A stretch of DNA of 64,000 nucleotides from Williamsia sterculiae (GTDB lineage: Bacteria > Actinomycetota > Actinomycetes > Mycobacteriales > Mycobacteriaceae), in contig NZ_FTNT01000002.1 in the NCBI RefSeq assembly GCF_900156495.1, positions 1-64,000 on the forward strand, written 5' to 3'. The notes below the pieces were generated by a model. That model had not been told where the DNA came from, searched no databases, and saw only the letters and a program-made list of their open reading frames with translations. Positions 15,790-25,182 of this stretch are shown one piece after another (positions within the stretch are counted from its first letter, which is position 1; each line of letters opens with the position of its first letter). The position numbers and the translations under genes are program-made.

Positions 15790-16572
15790 TCAGGTCTGTG
15801 TCATACCCATGCGTTCCAGGACCAGGGTCTCCACGACGCCGACCACCGCGTAGATCAGGATCGACGCCACGGTGATGGCCACCACCGACGACCAGAGTTC
15901 GTCGTAGGCGGCGGCGGGCAGGGCCTGCTGCAGGGTGGACCCGAGACCGGAGTTGGTGCCGAGCCACTCGGCCACCGTTGCTCCGATCATCGCGCCGGGG
16001 ACCGAAACCTTCGCCGCGCTGAACAGGGCAGGCACCGCCGACGGGAGCGCGGACAACCGCATCGCCGTCCAGCGGTCCCCGCCGTAGGCCACGATCACGT
16101 CGTTGATCTGTCGCGGGGCATTGTTCAGCCCGGTCATGATCATCACCAGCGCGGGGAAGAAGACGACGATGCCACCCATCACCGCGACCACCGCGGGTCC
16201 GCGGCCCACGATGATGGTGATCAGCGGGGTCATCGCGACCAACGGGACCGATCGCAGCAACATGGCGATGGGCATGAAGGTCTGCGCCACCGGCCGCGAC
16301 ATCACGAAGATCGCGGCCACGAGCAGCGCGGCGATCATGCCGCACAGGAAGGCGATCCCGGCGTCGGACAGGGTGATCCACAGGTTGTCGAGTATCGCTC
16401 CGCGCTGGCTACCCGAGTCGGTGCCTGCGAACAGGTAGCCGAACACGTCGACGGGCGTGCGACCGATGATGGGCCCGATGTCGGGGAAGGCAAGGAGGAA
16501 CAGCCACCAGATCCCCAGGATCAGAACCAGACTGAGCAGCAGAGAGCCGAGAAATCGCAACACCTGGGTCAT
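15790..16572 (-). CDS. ABC-transporter permease (SsuC/TauC-like), second copy
   Basis: 260 residues, six predicted membrane segments. The cytoplasmic coupling loop around residues 160-190 has the usual A-(Y)GG...L...LP arrangement (VAYGGDRWTAMRLSALPSAV). BPD_transp_1 family. It overlaps the preceding permease gene as ATGA at 16569-16572. With two permease genes, the importer is probably a heterodimer in the membrane. Confidence 0.85.
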   Translation of the reverse strand: MTQVLRFLGSLLLSLVLILGIWWLFLLAFPDIGPIIGRTPVDVFGYLFAGTDSGSQRGAILDNLWITLSDAGIAFLCGMIAALLVAAIFVMSRPVAQTFMPIAMLLRSVPLVAMTPLITIIVGRGPAVVAVMGGIVVFFPALVMIMTGLNNAPRQINDVIVAYGGDRWTAMRLSALPSAVPALFSAAKVSVPGAMIGATVAEWLGTNSGLGSTLQQALPAAAYDELWSSVVAITVASILIYAVVGVVETLVLERMGMTQT

Positions 16573-17351
16573 CGGGCCACCGCCATCCCGCCCGACGACC
16601 AGCGCACCACCACAGTCGAGACGACGGAGATGATCGCGTAACCGGCACCGGCGATGAGCCCGGCCACCAACGCGATCGCCCACACCGCGGGGATGTCACC
16701 GCGTTGCTGAGCCGCGATCATCGCCGGCCCCGCCCCGGTCTCGGGCATGGAGAGGAACTCGCCGAGTACCGCGCCCAGTACGGCCGCCGGAGCGGCGATC
16801 TTCAACGCGGCCAGCGTGTTCGGCAGTGCGGCGATGATCCGGACCCGGAGGAGCTGGGACAGTCGGCCACCCCCGTAGACACGTACCAGATCCAGGCTCG
16901 CACGATGCGGAGACCGCAGTCCCGACAGGGTCCCGATCATGGTGGTGAAGAACACGGAGATCGCCGCGAGGAACACGATCATCGTCTGCACCTCGGCGAA
17001 GGCGACCTGGATGATCGGCGCCACGGCGATGATCGGGGTGCAGTAACTGATGATCGCGAGCTGGGTGGCCAGCCCCTCGGTCAGCGGGACCACGATCACC
17101 AGCAGCGCCAGCGCGATCGCCAGCAGGTTGCCCCAGATGAACCCGCGCAACGCCAACTCCACCGTGGAGCCGAAATTGGTGGAGTAGAAGCCCTGACCCT
17201 GTTGACCGATTGCGCGGATCACGGCCACCGGCGTCGGGATGGTGCCCTTGAACCACTCGAACGCGCCGCCAATCCACCACAGGGCGATCAGGCACACGAT
17301 GCCGACGGCACCCGCACCCCACCACTGTCCGACGAATTGCAGTCGGTTCAC
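16569..17351 (-). CDS. ABC-transporter permease (SsuC/TauC-like), first copy
   Basis: 260 residues from a GTG at 17351 that overlaps the ATPase stop as GTGA. It has six membrane segments and the coupling motif [20 protein letters not shown] (about residues 155-174). It pairs with the downstream permease. The frame stays open far upstream through the ATPase gene, but that translation is meaningless. Confidence 0.85.
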   Translation of the reverse strand: MNRLQFVGQWWGAGAVGIVCLIALWWIGGAFEWFKGTIPTPVAVIRAIGQQGQGFYSTNFGSTVELALRGFIWGNLLAIALALLVIVVPLTEGLATQLAIISYCTPIIAVAPIIQVAFAEVQTMIVFLAAISVFFTTMIGTLSGLRSPHRASLDLVRVYGGGRLSQLLRVRIIAALPNTLAALKIAAPAAVLGAVLGEFLSMPETGAGPAMIAAQQRGDIPAVWAIALVAGLIAGAGYAIISVVSTVVVRWSSGGMAVAR

Positions 17352-18196
17352 CCGCGCGAGTCCTTCGCGGTGCGGGTGTCGCCGAACAGCAGCGATGACA
17401 GGTGGTCGTGGATCGCGTGGAACTCCGGCGTTCGCATCATCTCCGGGACGCGGGGGCGCGGCAGGTCGATGGTGACGTTCTCGATCACCCGACCGGGACG
17501 AGGGCTCATCACCGCGACCACGTCGGACAGGAACACCGCCTCGGCGATGCCGTGGGTGACCATCAGGGTGGTCGCGGGTTTCTCCGTCCAGATCCGCAGC
17601 AACTCGATGTTCAGTCGCTGTCGGGTCATGTCGTCGAGGGCACCGAACGGTTCGTCGAGCAACAGTGCGCTGGGTCTGACCACCAGCGCACGGGCGATGG
17701 ACACCCGTTGGCGCATACCGCCGGACAGGGTGGCCGGTTTGGCCTTCTCGAAACCCGCCAATCCCACCAGCTCGATCAGTTCGGTGACGAGTCCGCTGTC
17801 GGGTTTGAGGCCCGCCACTTGCAGCGGCAGTCGGATGTTGGACTCCACGCTGCGCCACGGCAACAACGCCGAGTCCTGGAAGGCGATACCGAGACCGTGA
17901 TCGGATTGCAGCTCCCGCGGCGAGCGACCGTTCATCAGGACCGATCCCTCGGTGGCGGTCTCCAGACCGGCGAGAATCCGCAACACCGTGGACTTTCCGC
18001 AACCGCTGGGGCCGAGTAGCGAGAGGAAGGAACCCTCCGGAGTCTGCAGCGTGACGTCGTCGAGCGCCGTCACCGACGTCCGCTTGCCCAACGATCCGGT
18101 GGTGAACACCTTGGTCAGCGCGGAGATGTCGATGCCGGTACCCGACGGTCTGGTGCGCACCGGGTGCGCACCAGACGAGGTGTCGACTGCATTCAT
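17348..18196 (-). CDS. ABC-transporter ATPase (SsuB/NrtD-like)
   Basis: 282 residues. It is the nucleotide-binding subunit of the importer encoded downstream. Walker [10 protein letters not shown] near residue 64, Q-loop in [10 protein letters not shown], signature LSGGMRQR, Walker [14 protein letters not shown] and H-loop VTHGIAEAV are all intact. It is the first gene of the operon, with a palindrome 35-52 nt before its start. Confidence 0.9.
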   Translation of the reverse strand: MNAVDTSSGAHPVRTRPSGTGIDISALTKVFTTGSLGKRTSVTALDDVTLQTPEGSFLSLLGPSGCGKSTVLRILAGLETATEGSVLMNGRSPRELQSDHGLGIAFQDSALLPWRSVESNIRLPLQVAGLKPDSGLVTELIELVGLAGFEKAKPATLSGGMRQRVSIARALVVRPSALLLDEPFGALDDMTRQRLNIELLRIWTEKPATTLMVTHGIAEAVFLSDVVAVMSPRPGRVIENVTIDLPRPRVPEMMRTPEFHAIHDHLSSLLFGDTRTAKDSRG

Positions 18197-18230
18197 GGAA
18201 TCGGACGTTAAGCGTCGTGCGTTGCTGAGG

Positions 18231-18248
18231 CGTTACGCACGTGTAACG
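18231..18248. promoter_or_regulatory. Palindrome CGTTAC-N6-GTAACG upstream of the importer operon
   Basis: An 18-nt inverted repeat with perfect 6-bp arms, in the 56-nt gap between the exporter gene and the importer ATPase start. It fits an operator of a dimeric regulator controlling the importer. No regulator gene lies next to it, so the protein is unknown. Confidence 0.45.
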
Positions 18249-18252
18249 GGGG

Positions 18253-19494
18253 TCATGCCCGATTCAGGCGGACCGCGTCCTTCCAGGACATCTTGGATCC
18301 GGTGCGGAGGATGGACCGCTGGTAGATCCGTGCGGCCAGCCAGATGGCCGCCACACAGGTGACGATCATGATGGCGATGGTCGCGATGACCTGGACCGCG
18401 TTGGTGTCCCCGGTGGCGATCCGAATCGGCATCAGCGACGCGGAGAACGGGGGAATCCAGCTGATCACCTGCATGAAGGTCGAGTCCAGTGAACTGATCC
18501 CGAAGTAGCCGGCGTACAGGACGGCCATGGCGAGGATGGTCAGCGGTGCCGAGGTCGAGTTGAGTTCCTCGGTGCGCGAGGCCATGGCGCCCGTCGCCGC
18601 GTAGAGGGTGGCGAAGAACAGGAACCCGAGCAGGAACCAGACCAGAGTCGCCAGGAACATCGACACCGCGGTCCCGGCGATGGATATCAGTCCGGTCGCC
18701 GTGGCCGTGATCAACGCCGCGGCACCGAGCACCACCACCTGCGCGAACGCAATGGTCCCGATGCCGAGGATCTTGCCCCAGAGCAGGTGCAGCGGACGGA
18801 CCGCCGCGAGCAACAGTTCGACCACCCGTGACGACTTCTCCTCGACCACACCGGCGGCGACCATCGAACCGCCCTGGATGACGGCGAACATCAGCAGCGA
18901 CATACCGACGAGTGCGACGGCGATGCGTTGACCCTCGTTGGGCTTGTCGGCTTTCAGTTGTTCGGTGGTCAGCGTGGTGGTGCCGGTGACGGACGACAGA
19001 TCGACCCCGCGGGCGGCCAGCGACTGTTGCAATCCGTAGCTGCTCACCGCGGATTGCAGCACCCCCTGGATCTCGGGCTCGAGATCCTTGTCGCTCAGGG
19101 CCTGGAAGCGGCCGTTGCCCTGGTCGATCAGGGCAGTCTTCACATCGTCGCCCGACACCTTGTCGCGGGCGGTGTTCGCGTCGGCAATGGGGACGAGTTG
19201 GATGTCGGTGCCGGTTGCCTTCGCCGTGTCGGTGAGGGTTTGCGAGAGGGTGGGACCGCCTCCGACCACACCGATCTTGGTGGCCTTGTCACCGCCGCTG
19301 ACGGCGGACCAGATGATGATGCCACCCACGATGACCACCAGCAACAGGCCGGTCACGATGAGAAACGAACGGGTGCGGGCGCGCGTGCTGATCTCGCGTC
19401 GGGCGACGAGACCGACGGCCCGTGCGGCACCGAGGCTTGGGCCGTCATGGGCGCTGCCGCTGGGGGATACGTGAGGGGAGACGGACGAGCTCAT
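18253..19494 (-). CDS. ABC-2 type exporter permease (NatB-like)
   Basis: 413 residues. One membrane segment near residues 43-62, a long extracytoplasmic loop (about 65-185), then about five to six membrane segments from residue 190. This NatB/YhaP layout is that of exporters for sodium, drugs or peptides. The conserved V-V-E-E-K-S-S-R-V-V-E-L-L-L segment follows the second membrane helix (about 215-230). It overlaps the ATPase gene as ATGA. Confidence 0.85.
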   Translation of the reverse strand: MSSSVSPHVSPSGSAHDGPSLGAARAVGLVARREISTRARTRSFLIVTGLLLVVIVGGIIIWSAVSGGDKATKIGVVGGGPTLSQTLTDTAKATGTDIQLVPIADANTARDKVSGDDVKTALIDQGNGRFQALSDKDLEPEIQGVLQSAVSSYGLQQSLAARGVDLSSVTGTTTLTTEQLKADKPNEGQRIAVALVGMSLLMFAVIQGGSMVAAGVVEEKSSRVVELLLAAVRPLHLLWGKILGIGTIAFAQVVVLGAAALITATATGLISIAGTAVSMFLATLVWFLLGFLFFATLYAATGAMASRTEELNSTSAPLTILAMAVLYAGYFGISSLDSTFMQVISWIPPFSASLMPIRIATGDTNAVQVIATIAIMIVTCVAAIWLAARIYQRSILRTGSKMSWKDAVRLNRA

Positions 19495-20408
19495 GCGGAG
19501 ACCACCTCTCGGAACAGTTCGGTCAGGTCGGGGCGGCTCGGGGAGAAGCCGTGGACGGCGCCCGTGGACAGCGCCGCGTGCAGGATCTGTTGGTCGTCGG
19601 CGGTGGCGTCGAGGGTGAGCGCCGCGCCACCGGGTCGGTATGCGGCCTCGACCACCCCGGGCAGGCCATCGGCCCAGCCGGGAGGTTGGGTGCCCGCGAC
19701 CTCGAGTCGTACGTTGCCGCGAGCGCGGAGGTCGTCGACGGTGCCGATGGCCCGCATCTCGCCGCGGGCGATGATCCCCACCCGGTGGCAGATGCGTTGC
19801 ACCAGGTCCAACTGGTGACTGGAGAACATCACCGGAACACCGTCGGCTGCCTTCTCCTTGAGCACATCGCTCATCACGTCCACAGCCACCGGGTCGAGAC
19901 CCGAGAACGGCTCGTCGAGGACCAGTACCGCGGGGTCGGCGACGAGGGCGGCCGCGAGCTGGACGCGTTGCTGGTTGCCGAGGCTGAGATCGCCGACGGC
20001 ATCGTCGATGCGTTCGCCGACGCCGAGACGGGACACCCAGTGCTGCACCCGGTCATGGGCCTCGGCGCGGCTCATGCCATGTAGTTCGGCGAGGTATTCG
20101 AGCTGTTGGCCGACTTTCATCTTGGGGTAGAGCCCGCGCTCCTCCGGCATGTATCCGATGCGTCTACGGATCGCCAGGTCGACCGGCTTGTCGTCGAGCA
20201 GGACGCGGCCGGTGTCGGCGGCCAACACACCGAGGATGATGCGCATCGTGGTGGACTTGCCCGCGCCGTTGCTGCCGACGAAACCGAAGATCTCACCGGG
20301 CTGGATGTGAAAGGTCATGTCGTGCAACGCGACCTTGTCGCCGTAGCGCTTGCCGAGACCGTCGACGGACAGTCCCCCCGACGGTGGCCGGGCTATGGGT
20401 GCTGACAT
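19491..20408 (-). CDS. ABC-exporter ATPase (NatA-like)
   Basis: 305 residues. Walker A GSNGAGKST near residue 44, signature LSLGNQQR (a variant of LSGGQ in which the second Gly is Leu, often seen in NatA-like ATPases), Walker B VLVLDEPFSGLDP and H-loop SSHQLD. The domain of about 70 residues after the ATPase is usual for this subfamily. The ATG at 20408 follows GAAGGAGCACTCCC, a good ribosome binding site. It is third in an operon after an XRE regulator and a small membrane protein. Confidence 0.88.
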   Translation of the reverse strand: MSAPIARPPSGGLSVDGLGKRYGDKVALHDMTFHIQPGEIFGFVGSNGAGKSTTMRIILGVLAADTGRVLLDDKPVDLAIRRRIGYMPEERGLYPKMKVGQQLEYLAELHGMSRAEAHDRVQHWVSRLGVGERIDDAVGDLSLGNQQRVQLAAALVADPAVLVLDEPFSGLDPVAVDVMSDVLKEKAADGVPVMFSSHQLDLVQRICHRVGIIARGEMRAIGTVDDLRARGNVRLEVAGTQPPGWADGLPGVVEAAYRPGGAALTLDATADDQQILHAALSTGAVHGFSPSRPDLTELFREVVSA

Positions 20409-20443
20409 GGGAGTGCTCCTTCGTGCTTCGGTGGTTTCCGAAT

Positions 20444-21082
20444 TCAGTCGGATGGACGGCTGGGCTCGGCTTCGCGGATTTGTGTCGGCGATTCCGCGAC
20501 CGCGGCCGGCGGGTCGATGAAGTCCTCTGGATCCGGGTCGGCGAGCCACCAGGCCGTCAGGACGACCGGCGTCGAACCCCCGGTCAGCAGCAGGGTGACC
20601 AGCAGGATGGCCGTCGCGTAGACGGTGTGACCATCCACCAGGTCATCCTTGGAGCCGAAGAAGATGAGGACGATGTACGGGATGAACATCAGCGAGAAGA
20701 CGACCAGATAGCCGATCGACCGCGCCGAATTGCGCTTGGCCAGCTGGATCTCGTCGAGTGCGGACGGCGGCGCGTCGCCGACCGAACCGGTGATGACGCG
20801 CAGAACCGCCAGCAGCGCGACGGTGAGTCCGACGCCGAACAGCCACGGGATGAAGAACCACTGGGAGAAAAAAGCCGTGACGGCGCCCGCCAGCGTGACC
20901 AGTAGCGCGGACATCAGCGCGACACATGTGCGGTGGAAGCCGCGTTGGTTGCGCAACCGAGCGAACTTGTGTGCGTGTCGGGCCATGAACTGCTCATGCC
21001 GCCGACCGCGCCACTGTTCGTAACGCCGCCAGATTCGTGGCTTGGCGGTCTCGGGAATGGCCGAGTTGGGGTCGGTCATCAT
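20444..21082 (-). CDS. Predicted membrane protein of the XRE-ABC-2 operon
   Basis: 212 residues of unknown function. Basic N-terminus (residues 15-45), four predicted membrane segments (about 53-70, 76-93, 122-143, 155-173) and an acidic, proline-rich tail. It overlaps the XRE regulator stop as ATGATG and precedes a NatA/NatB-like exporter. Its constant position between a helix-turn-helix protein and an exporter suggests it takes part in sensing or export, but I recognise no family. Confidence 0.7.
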   Translation of the reverse strand: MMTDPNSAIPETAKPRIWRRYEQWRGRRHEQFMARHAHKFARLRNQRGFHRTCVALMSALLVTLAGAVTAFFSQWFFIPWLFGVGLTVALLAVLRVITGSVGDAPPSALDEIQLAKRNSARSIGYLVVFSLMFIPYIVLIFFGSKDDLVDGHTVYATAILLVTLLLTGGSTPVVLTAWWLADPDPEDFIDPPAAVAESPTQIREAEPSRPSD

Positions 21083-21369
21083 CGCCGGAACTCCTTCGTG
21101 GCGGTCGACTCTCGGGTGTACAGCTCGGTGGACATCGCTCCGAATTCGGTTCGGCTGAACACCGCCTCGACCGGGAGGTCGAAGATGTCACAGATCCGGA
21201 AGGCGAGATCGAGGCTGGGGTAGTTGTCGCCCCGCTCCAGCGCGCCGACGGACTGCACGTTCACCCCCACGAGGTCTGCGAGCTTCGCGCGCGACATCCC
21301 GCGCTCCGCGCGGAGTACCGCTATCCGGTTGTAGATGGGGAGCTTGTCACCCCGCCGTACTGGACTCAC
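21079..21369 (-). CDS. Small XRE-family transcriptional regulator
   Basis: 96 residues from a GTG at 21369. Helix-turn-helix at about residues 13-65 (MSRAKLADLVGVNVQSVGALERGDNYPS), similar to small YozG/Cro-like regulators that precede membrane-protein and ABC genes. The GTG is chosen because a good promoter (TTGACA, 16 nt, TAACAC) lies immediately upstream and the longer open frame would start inside it. A GTGTT-N5-AACAC repeat overlaps the -10, so self-repression is likely. Confidence 0.85.
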   Translation of the reverse strand: MSPVRRGDKLPIYNRIAVLRAERGMSRAKLADLVGVNVQSVGALERGDNYPSLDLAFRICDIFDLPVEAVFSRTEFGAMSTELYTRESTATKEFRR

Positions 21370-21377
21370 CTGATCAA

Positions 21378-21405
21378 GTGTTAGGAAAACACAACATAAT
21401 GTCAA
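21378..21405 (-). promoter_or_regulatory. Promoter and operator of the XRE-ABC exporter operon
   Basis: On the minus strand, TTGACA (21405-21400) and TAACAC (21383-21378) are spaced by 16 nt, and the GTG start follows 8 nt after the -10. The inverted repeat GTGTT-N5-AACAC (21378-21392) overlaps the -10. This AT-rich block stands out from the GC-rich surroundings. Confidence 0.55.
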
Positions 21406-21433
21406 CCCTTGAGATGAGATCGTTTGATCTGGA

Positions 21434-22531
21434 TCAGCTCGAGACCTGGTCGACCACCAGTCGTGCCGCCTCACGTCCGGCCCGGTTGGCGCCGATCGTG
21501 GAGGCGGACGGTCCGTAACCCAGGAGTTGTATCCGCGGGTCCGCTGCGACGGTCGTGGCCAGTCGTCCCGTCATCACGATGCCGCCCCCGGGTCCGCGCA
21601 GATGCAGCGGTGCCAGGTGATCGAGGCTGTAGCGAAATCCCGTGCACCACAGAATCACATCGACGGCGAGGTTCGGCGTGTCGTCGTCCCAGCGAACGCC
21701 GTCGGGAGCGATCGCATCGAACATCGGTCGCCAGTCGAGGATTCCGGCCCTGCGCGCCTCGGTGATCGACGACGTGACCGGCAGGCCGGTCACCGACACC
21801 ACCGACCCCGGTGGCAGACCGGCGCGTACCCGCTCGTCGACCCGCGCCACGGCGGCGCGGCCCTGCACGGGGGTGAACGGCTTCTCGCTGAACCGGGGCC
21901 GGGTGCGACTACACCAGAAGGTGGTCGCGCCCTCGGCGCGGCGGGCGATCTCGATGAGTAGTTGCACCGCGGAGATGCCTGCGCCCACCACCAGGACGCG
22001 TTGCCCACGAAAATGTTCGGGGCCTCGATAGTCGTGGGTGTGGAGTTGGCGTCCGGTGAAGGTCCCCGCGCCCGGCACGAACGGGATGAAGGGGCGGTCC
22101 CAGGTGCCGGTGGCGTTCACGATCGTGCGGGAGGTGATCGTGGAGCCGTCGGCACGGGTGGCCACGAAGCCGTCTGACGTGTCGTCGTCGATACGGCGTA
22201 CCGCGGTGATGTCGACCGCACGCTCGACGTCGATGCCGAAACGCATTTCGTAGCGGCGGAAGTAGTCGGCGACCGCGGTGGAGGCCGGGAACTCGTCGCA
22301 GTCGACGCCCAGCGCCTCGATGAGCCCGAATCCCGGGAGATCGTGTACGTGGTTGGCCGCGGCCAGGGTGAGGGAGGGCCAGCGGAACTGCCACGCACCG
22401 CCCGGTGATGGTGCGTGGTCCACGATGCGGAAGCGGTCCGCGAATCCGAACCGTTGCAGGAAGTAGGCCGCGGACAGACCGGCCTGTCCGGCGCCGATCA
22501 CCAACACGTCGGTGTCGGTCGGGGTGCCCAC
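21434..22531 (-). CDS. Flavin-containing monooxygenase (CzcO/YUC-like)
   Basis: 365 residues from a GTG at 22531. FAD-binding GAGQAGLSAAYFL near residue 11, the class B monooxygenase motif FTGRQLHTHDY (F-x-G-x-x-x-H-x-x-x-Y) and a second dinucleotide motif VVGAGISAVQLL for NADPH near residue 170. It uses NADPH and O2 to oxygenate a heteroatom or carbonyl carbon of an unknown substrate. The open frame extends far upstream across echA6 and is not coding there. It is divergent from echA6, with 49 nt between starts. Confidence 0.85.
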   Translation of the reverse strand: MGTPTDTDVLVIGAGQAGLSAAYFLQRFGFADRFRIVDHAPSPGGAWQFRWPSLTLAAANHVHDLPGFGLIEALGVDCDEFPASTAVADYFRRYEMRFGIDVERAVDITAVRRIDDDTSDGFVATRADGSTITSRTIVNATGTWDRPFIPFVPGAGTFTGRQLHTHDYRGPEHFRGQRVLVVGAGISAVQLLIEIARRAEGATTFWCSRTRPRFSEKPFTPVQGRAAVARVDERVRAGLPPGSVVSVTGLPVTSSITEARRAGILDWRPMFDAIAPDGVRWDDDTPNLAVDVILWCTGFRYSLDHLAPLHLRGPGGGIVMTGRLATTVAADPRIQLLGYGPSASTIGANRAGREAARLVVDQVSS

Positions 22532-22580
22532 ACCCGCACTGTACGGCGCGTTCGGACTGGGTCGTGAGTAGGGTGAGGCG

Positions 22581-23312
22581 ATGATCGGGACCTCGCGTGA
22601 CGGAGCCGTGACGACCATCGAGCTGCAGCGTGACGACAAACGGAACGCGTTGGACGGTCGGGTGGTCGACGGCCTCGCCGCGGCGTTCGCCGCGGCCGTC
22701 GAGGACGGGACGCGCGCGGTGGTGCTCACCGGACGTGGACCGGTGTTCTGCGCCGGTGCCGACCTGTCCGGCCCGGTGTACGACCAGTCGTTCCTGCACG
22801 AGCTACAGCGCGTGTTGGCGCTCATCGAGGTGGTACCGGTGCCGGTCATCGCCGCTCTGAACGGCTCTGCCCTGGGCGCGGGTCTGCAGTTGGCCATGGC
22901 AGCGGACCTGCGGGTGATGGCACCGGGTGCGTTCGTCGGCATCCCGGCCGCGAAGATCGGGGTGGCTGTGGACGAGTGGACCGTGCGCCGGCTCATCTCC
23001 TTGGTAGGTGCGGGAACGGCGCGCGGCATGACCATCGGCTGCGATCTGTTGTCCGCCGAGCGCGCCTTCGAGATCGGGTTCGCCAACCGCCTCGGAACGG
23101 TGGCCGATGCCCAGGCGTGGGCCGCCACGATCGCCGAGCTGGCGCCGCTGACCCTGCAGCACTACAAGCTGGTCTTCAACGGCGACGGGGCTCGGGGCCC
23201 TGCTCCCGCTGACCACGAGGCGGCCATGCTCCGGGCCTGGACCAGTGCGGACCTCGACGAGGGGCGGATGGCGCGCAGTGAGAAGCGCGTGGCCCGCTTC
23301 CAAGGGCGCTGA
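22581..23312 (+). CDS. echA6: EchA6-like crotonase (probably non-catalytic acyl-CoA binding protein)
   Basis: 243 residues, crotonase fold. It starts MIG and carries RNALDGRVVDGL, FCAGADLSG, GAGLQLAMAADLRV and the C-terminal RMARSEKRVARFQG, closely following M. tuberculosis EchA6 (Rv0905) as I remember it. The catalytic glutamate normally found in the FGQPE-type segment is replaced: here it reads VGIPAAKIG. EchA6 of mycobacteria is reported to lack hydratase activity and to shuttle acyl-CoA for mycolate synthesis, so the same role is likely. The ATG at 22581 faces the monooxygenase gene. Confidence 0.85.
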   Translation: MIGTSRDGAVTTIELQRDDKRNALDGRVVDGLAAAFAAAVEDGTRAVVLTGRGPVFCAGADLSGPVYDQSFLHELQRVLALIEVVPVPVIAALNGSALGAGLQLAMAADLRVMAPGAFVGIPAAKIGVAVDEWTVRRLISLVGAGTARGMTIGCDLLSAERAFEIGFANRLGTVADAQAWAATIAELAPLTLQHYKLVFNGDGARGPAPADHEAAMLRAWTSADLDEGRMARSEKRVARFQGR

Positions 23313-23456
23313 CCTGCGCTGTCGACGGACCGCGGCAGCGGTACCGACTTGGGGCAATTTACGTCCGTGAAACATTGCCGAAGTCGGACGGATACCGGCC
23401 GACCATAGTGTCGCGACATTGCTCGGCATACGAGCTCACGTGACGAAAGGTTGTCG

Positions 23457-25148
23457 ATGTCGCACGAGTTACCGCAGGTGGCCGACCCGGCCGCAGAAGA
23501 TCATCATCTGACCGGCCCGGCCGCCGCAGCCACGCGAGAGACCCTGGAGGACTACACACTCCGCTTCGCACCGCGCAGTTACCGCAAGTGGGGGCCCGGT
23601 GTGGTCGCGATCTCGGCGCTCGGCGGCATCGCCTATCTCGCCGACTTCGCCATCGGCGCGAACATCGGAATCGCCAACGGTACCGGAAACGCGCTGTGGG
23701 GCATCTTGTTCTTCGCCGTGGTGATCGTGTTGACCGGCTACCCGCTGGCCTACTACGCCGCGCGGTACAACATCGATCTCGACCTCATCACGCGGGGAAG
23801 CGGCTTCGGCTATTACGGGTCGGTGGTCACCAACGTCATCTTCGCGTCGTTCACCTTCATCTTCTTCGCGCTCGAGGGTTCGATCATGGCGCAGGGGCTC
23901 AAACTGGGCCTGCACATACCGGTATGGCTCGGTTATCTGGTCTCGTCGGTGCTCATCATCCCGTTGGTCATCTACGGCATGAACACCCTTGCCAAGCTGC
24001 AGGTCTGGACCACGCCGCTGTGGTTGGTGATGATGGTGCTGCCGTTCTTGTACCTGCTGATCTCGCATCCCGACGCGGTCGGTGACTTCCTGGCCTTCAG
24101 CGGCGGCACCGACGGCAAGGGCGGACAGCACGTGTCGTTCGCCGGCACGATGCTGGCCGCAGGTGTGTGTCTGTCATTGATCGCCCAGATCGCCGAGCAG
24201 ATCGACTATCTGCGGTTCATGCCACCGAAAACTGCTGAGAACAAGACCAAGTGGTGGACCGCAGTGATCACCGCCGGTCCGGGCTGGGTGTTCTTCGGTG
24301 CCATCAAGCAGGTGGTCGGATTGTTCCTGGCGGTGTACATCATCCTGAACCTCACCGAGCAGGCCGGCGTGGCCAATCAGCCGGTGGAGCAGTTCCTGGC
24401 CATCTACGAGGACTTCATGCCGCACTGGCTCGCGTTGACGCTGGCCGTGATCCTGGTGGTGATCAGCCAGATCAAGATCAACGTCACCAACGCGTACTCC
24501 GGTTCGCTGGCCTGGACCAACAGCTTCACCCGGGTGTCGAAGACCTACCCCGGTCGCATCGTCTTCCTGGTGTTCAACGTGGCCATCGCCATCGTGCTGA
24601 TGGAGGCCAACATGTTCAGCTTCCTCAACAATCTGCTGAACTTCTACGCCAACTGTGGCATCGCATGGATCGTCGCGGTCGCCTCCGACATCGCCATCAA
24701 CAAGTACCTCCTGGGGCTGTCACCCAAGCAACCGGAGTTCCGTCGCGGCATGCTGTACAACGTCAACCCGGTCGGCTTCGTGTCGCTGATCGTTGCCGCG
24801 GGTGCATCGATCCTGGTGTACTTCCACGTGTTCGGCGACGCCATTCAGCCGTACTCGCCGATCGTCGCGCTGGTGCTGGCGCTGGTCTTGCCGCCGATCA
24901 TCGCAGTGGCCACCCAGGGCAAGTACTACCTGCGTCGCACCGACGACGGAATCGACCTGCCGATGCTGGACGCCGACGGGAACCCGACCGACACCAAACT
25001 CATGTGCTGCGTGACCGGCATCGAATTCGAGCGCCCCGACATGATCGCGTCCAATGTTCCCGGGCCCAACGGAGAGAAGCAATACATCTCCTCGCTGGCC
25101 CTGTCGTGCGACAAGAGCGGCGAGCACGTGTTGCCCGCCCAGCGGTAG
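23457..25148 (+). CDS. NCS1-like purine/cytosine permease family transporter with cytosolic tail
   Basis: 563 residues with about 12 membrane segments between residues 45 and 480, beginning with the NCS1-like stretch RSYRKWGPGVVAISALGGIA. This superfamily takes up nucleobases, hydantoins or related N-heterocycles with H+ or Na+. After the last membrane segment comes an unusual soluble tail of about 70 residues, including MCCVTGIEFERPDM and ALSCDKSGEH, with three cysteines that could bind a metal or act in sensing. The ATG at 23457 follows AAAGG at good spacing; a TTG at 23451 is possible. The substrate is unknown. Confidence 0.75.
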   Translation: MSHELPQVADPAAEDHHLTGPAAAATRETLEDYTLRFAPRSYRKWGPGVVAISALGGIAYLADFAIGANIGIANGTGNALWGILFFAVVIVLTGYPLAYYAARYNIDLDLITRGSGFGYYGSVVTNVIFASFTFIFFALEGSIMAQGLKLGLHIPVWLGYLVSSVLIIPLVIYGMNTLAKLQVWTTPLWLVMMVLPFLYLLISHPDAVGDFLAFSGGTDGKGGQHVSFAGTMLAAGVCLSLIAQIAEQIDYLRFMPPKTAENKTKWWTAVITAGPGWVFFGAIKQVVGLFLAVYIILNLTEQAGVANQPVEQFLAIYEDFMPHWLALTLAVILVVISQIKINVTNAYSGSLAWTNSFTRVSKTYPGRIVFLVFNVAIAIVLMEANMFSFLNNLLNFYANCGIAWIVAVASDIAINKYLLGLSPKQPEFRRGMLYNVNPVGFVSLIVAAGASILVYFHVFGDAIQPYSPIVALVLALVLPPIIAVATQGKYYLRRTDDGIDLPMLDADGNPTDTKLMCCVTGIEFERPDMIASNVPGPNGEKQYISSLALSCDKSGEHVLPAQR

Positions 25149-25182
25149 GCCGTTCGTCACCGCGCACCCTTGATCCGTGTCC

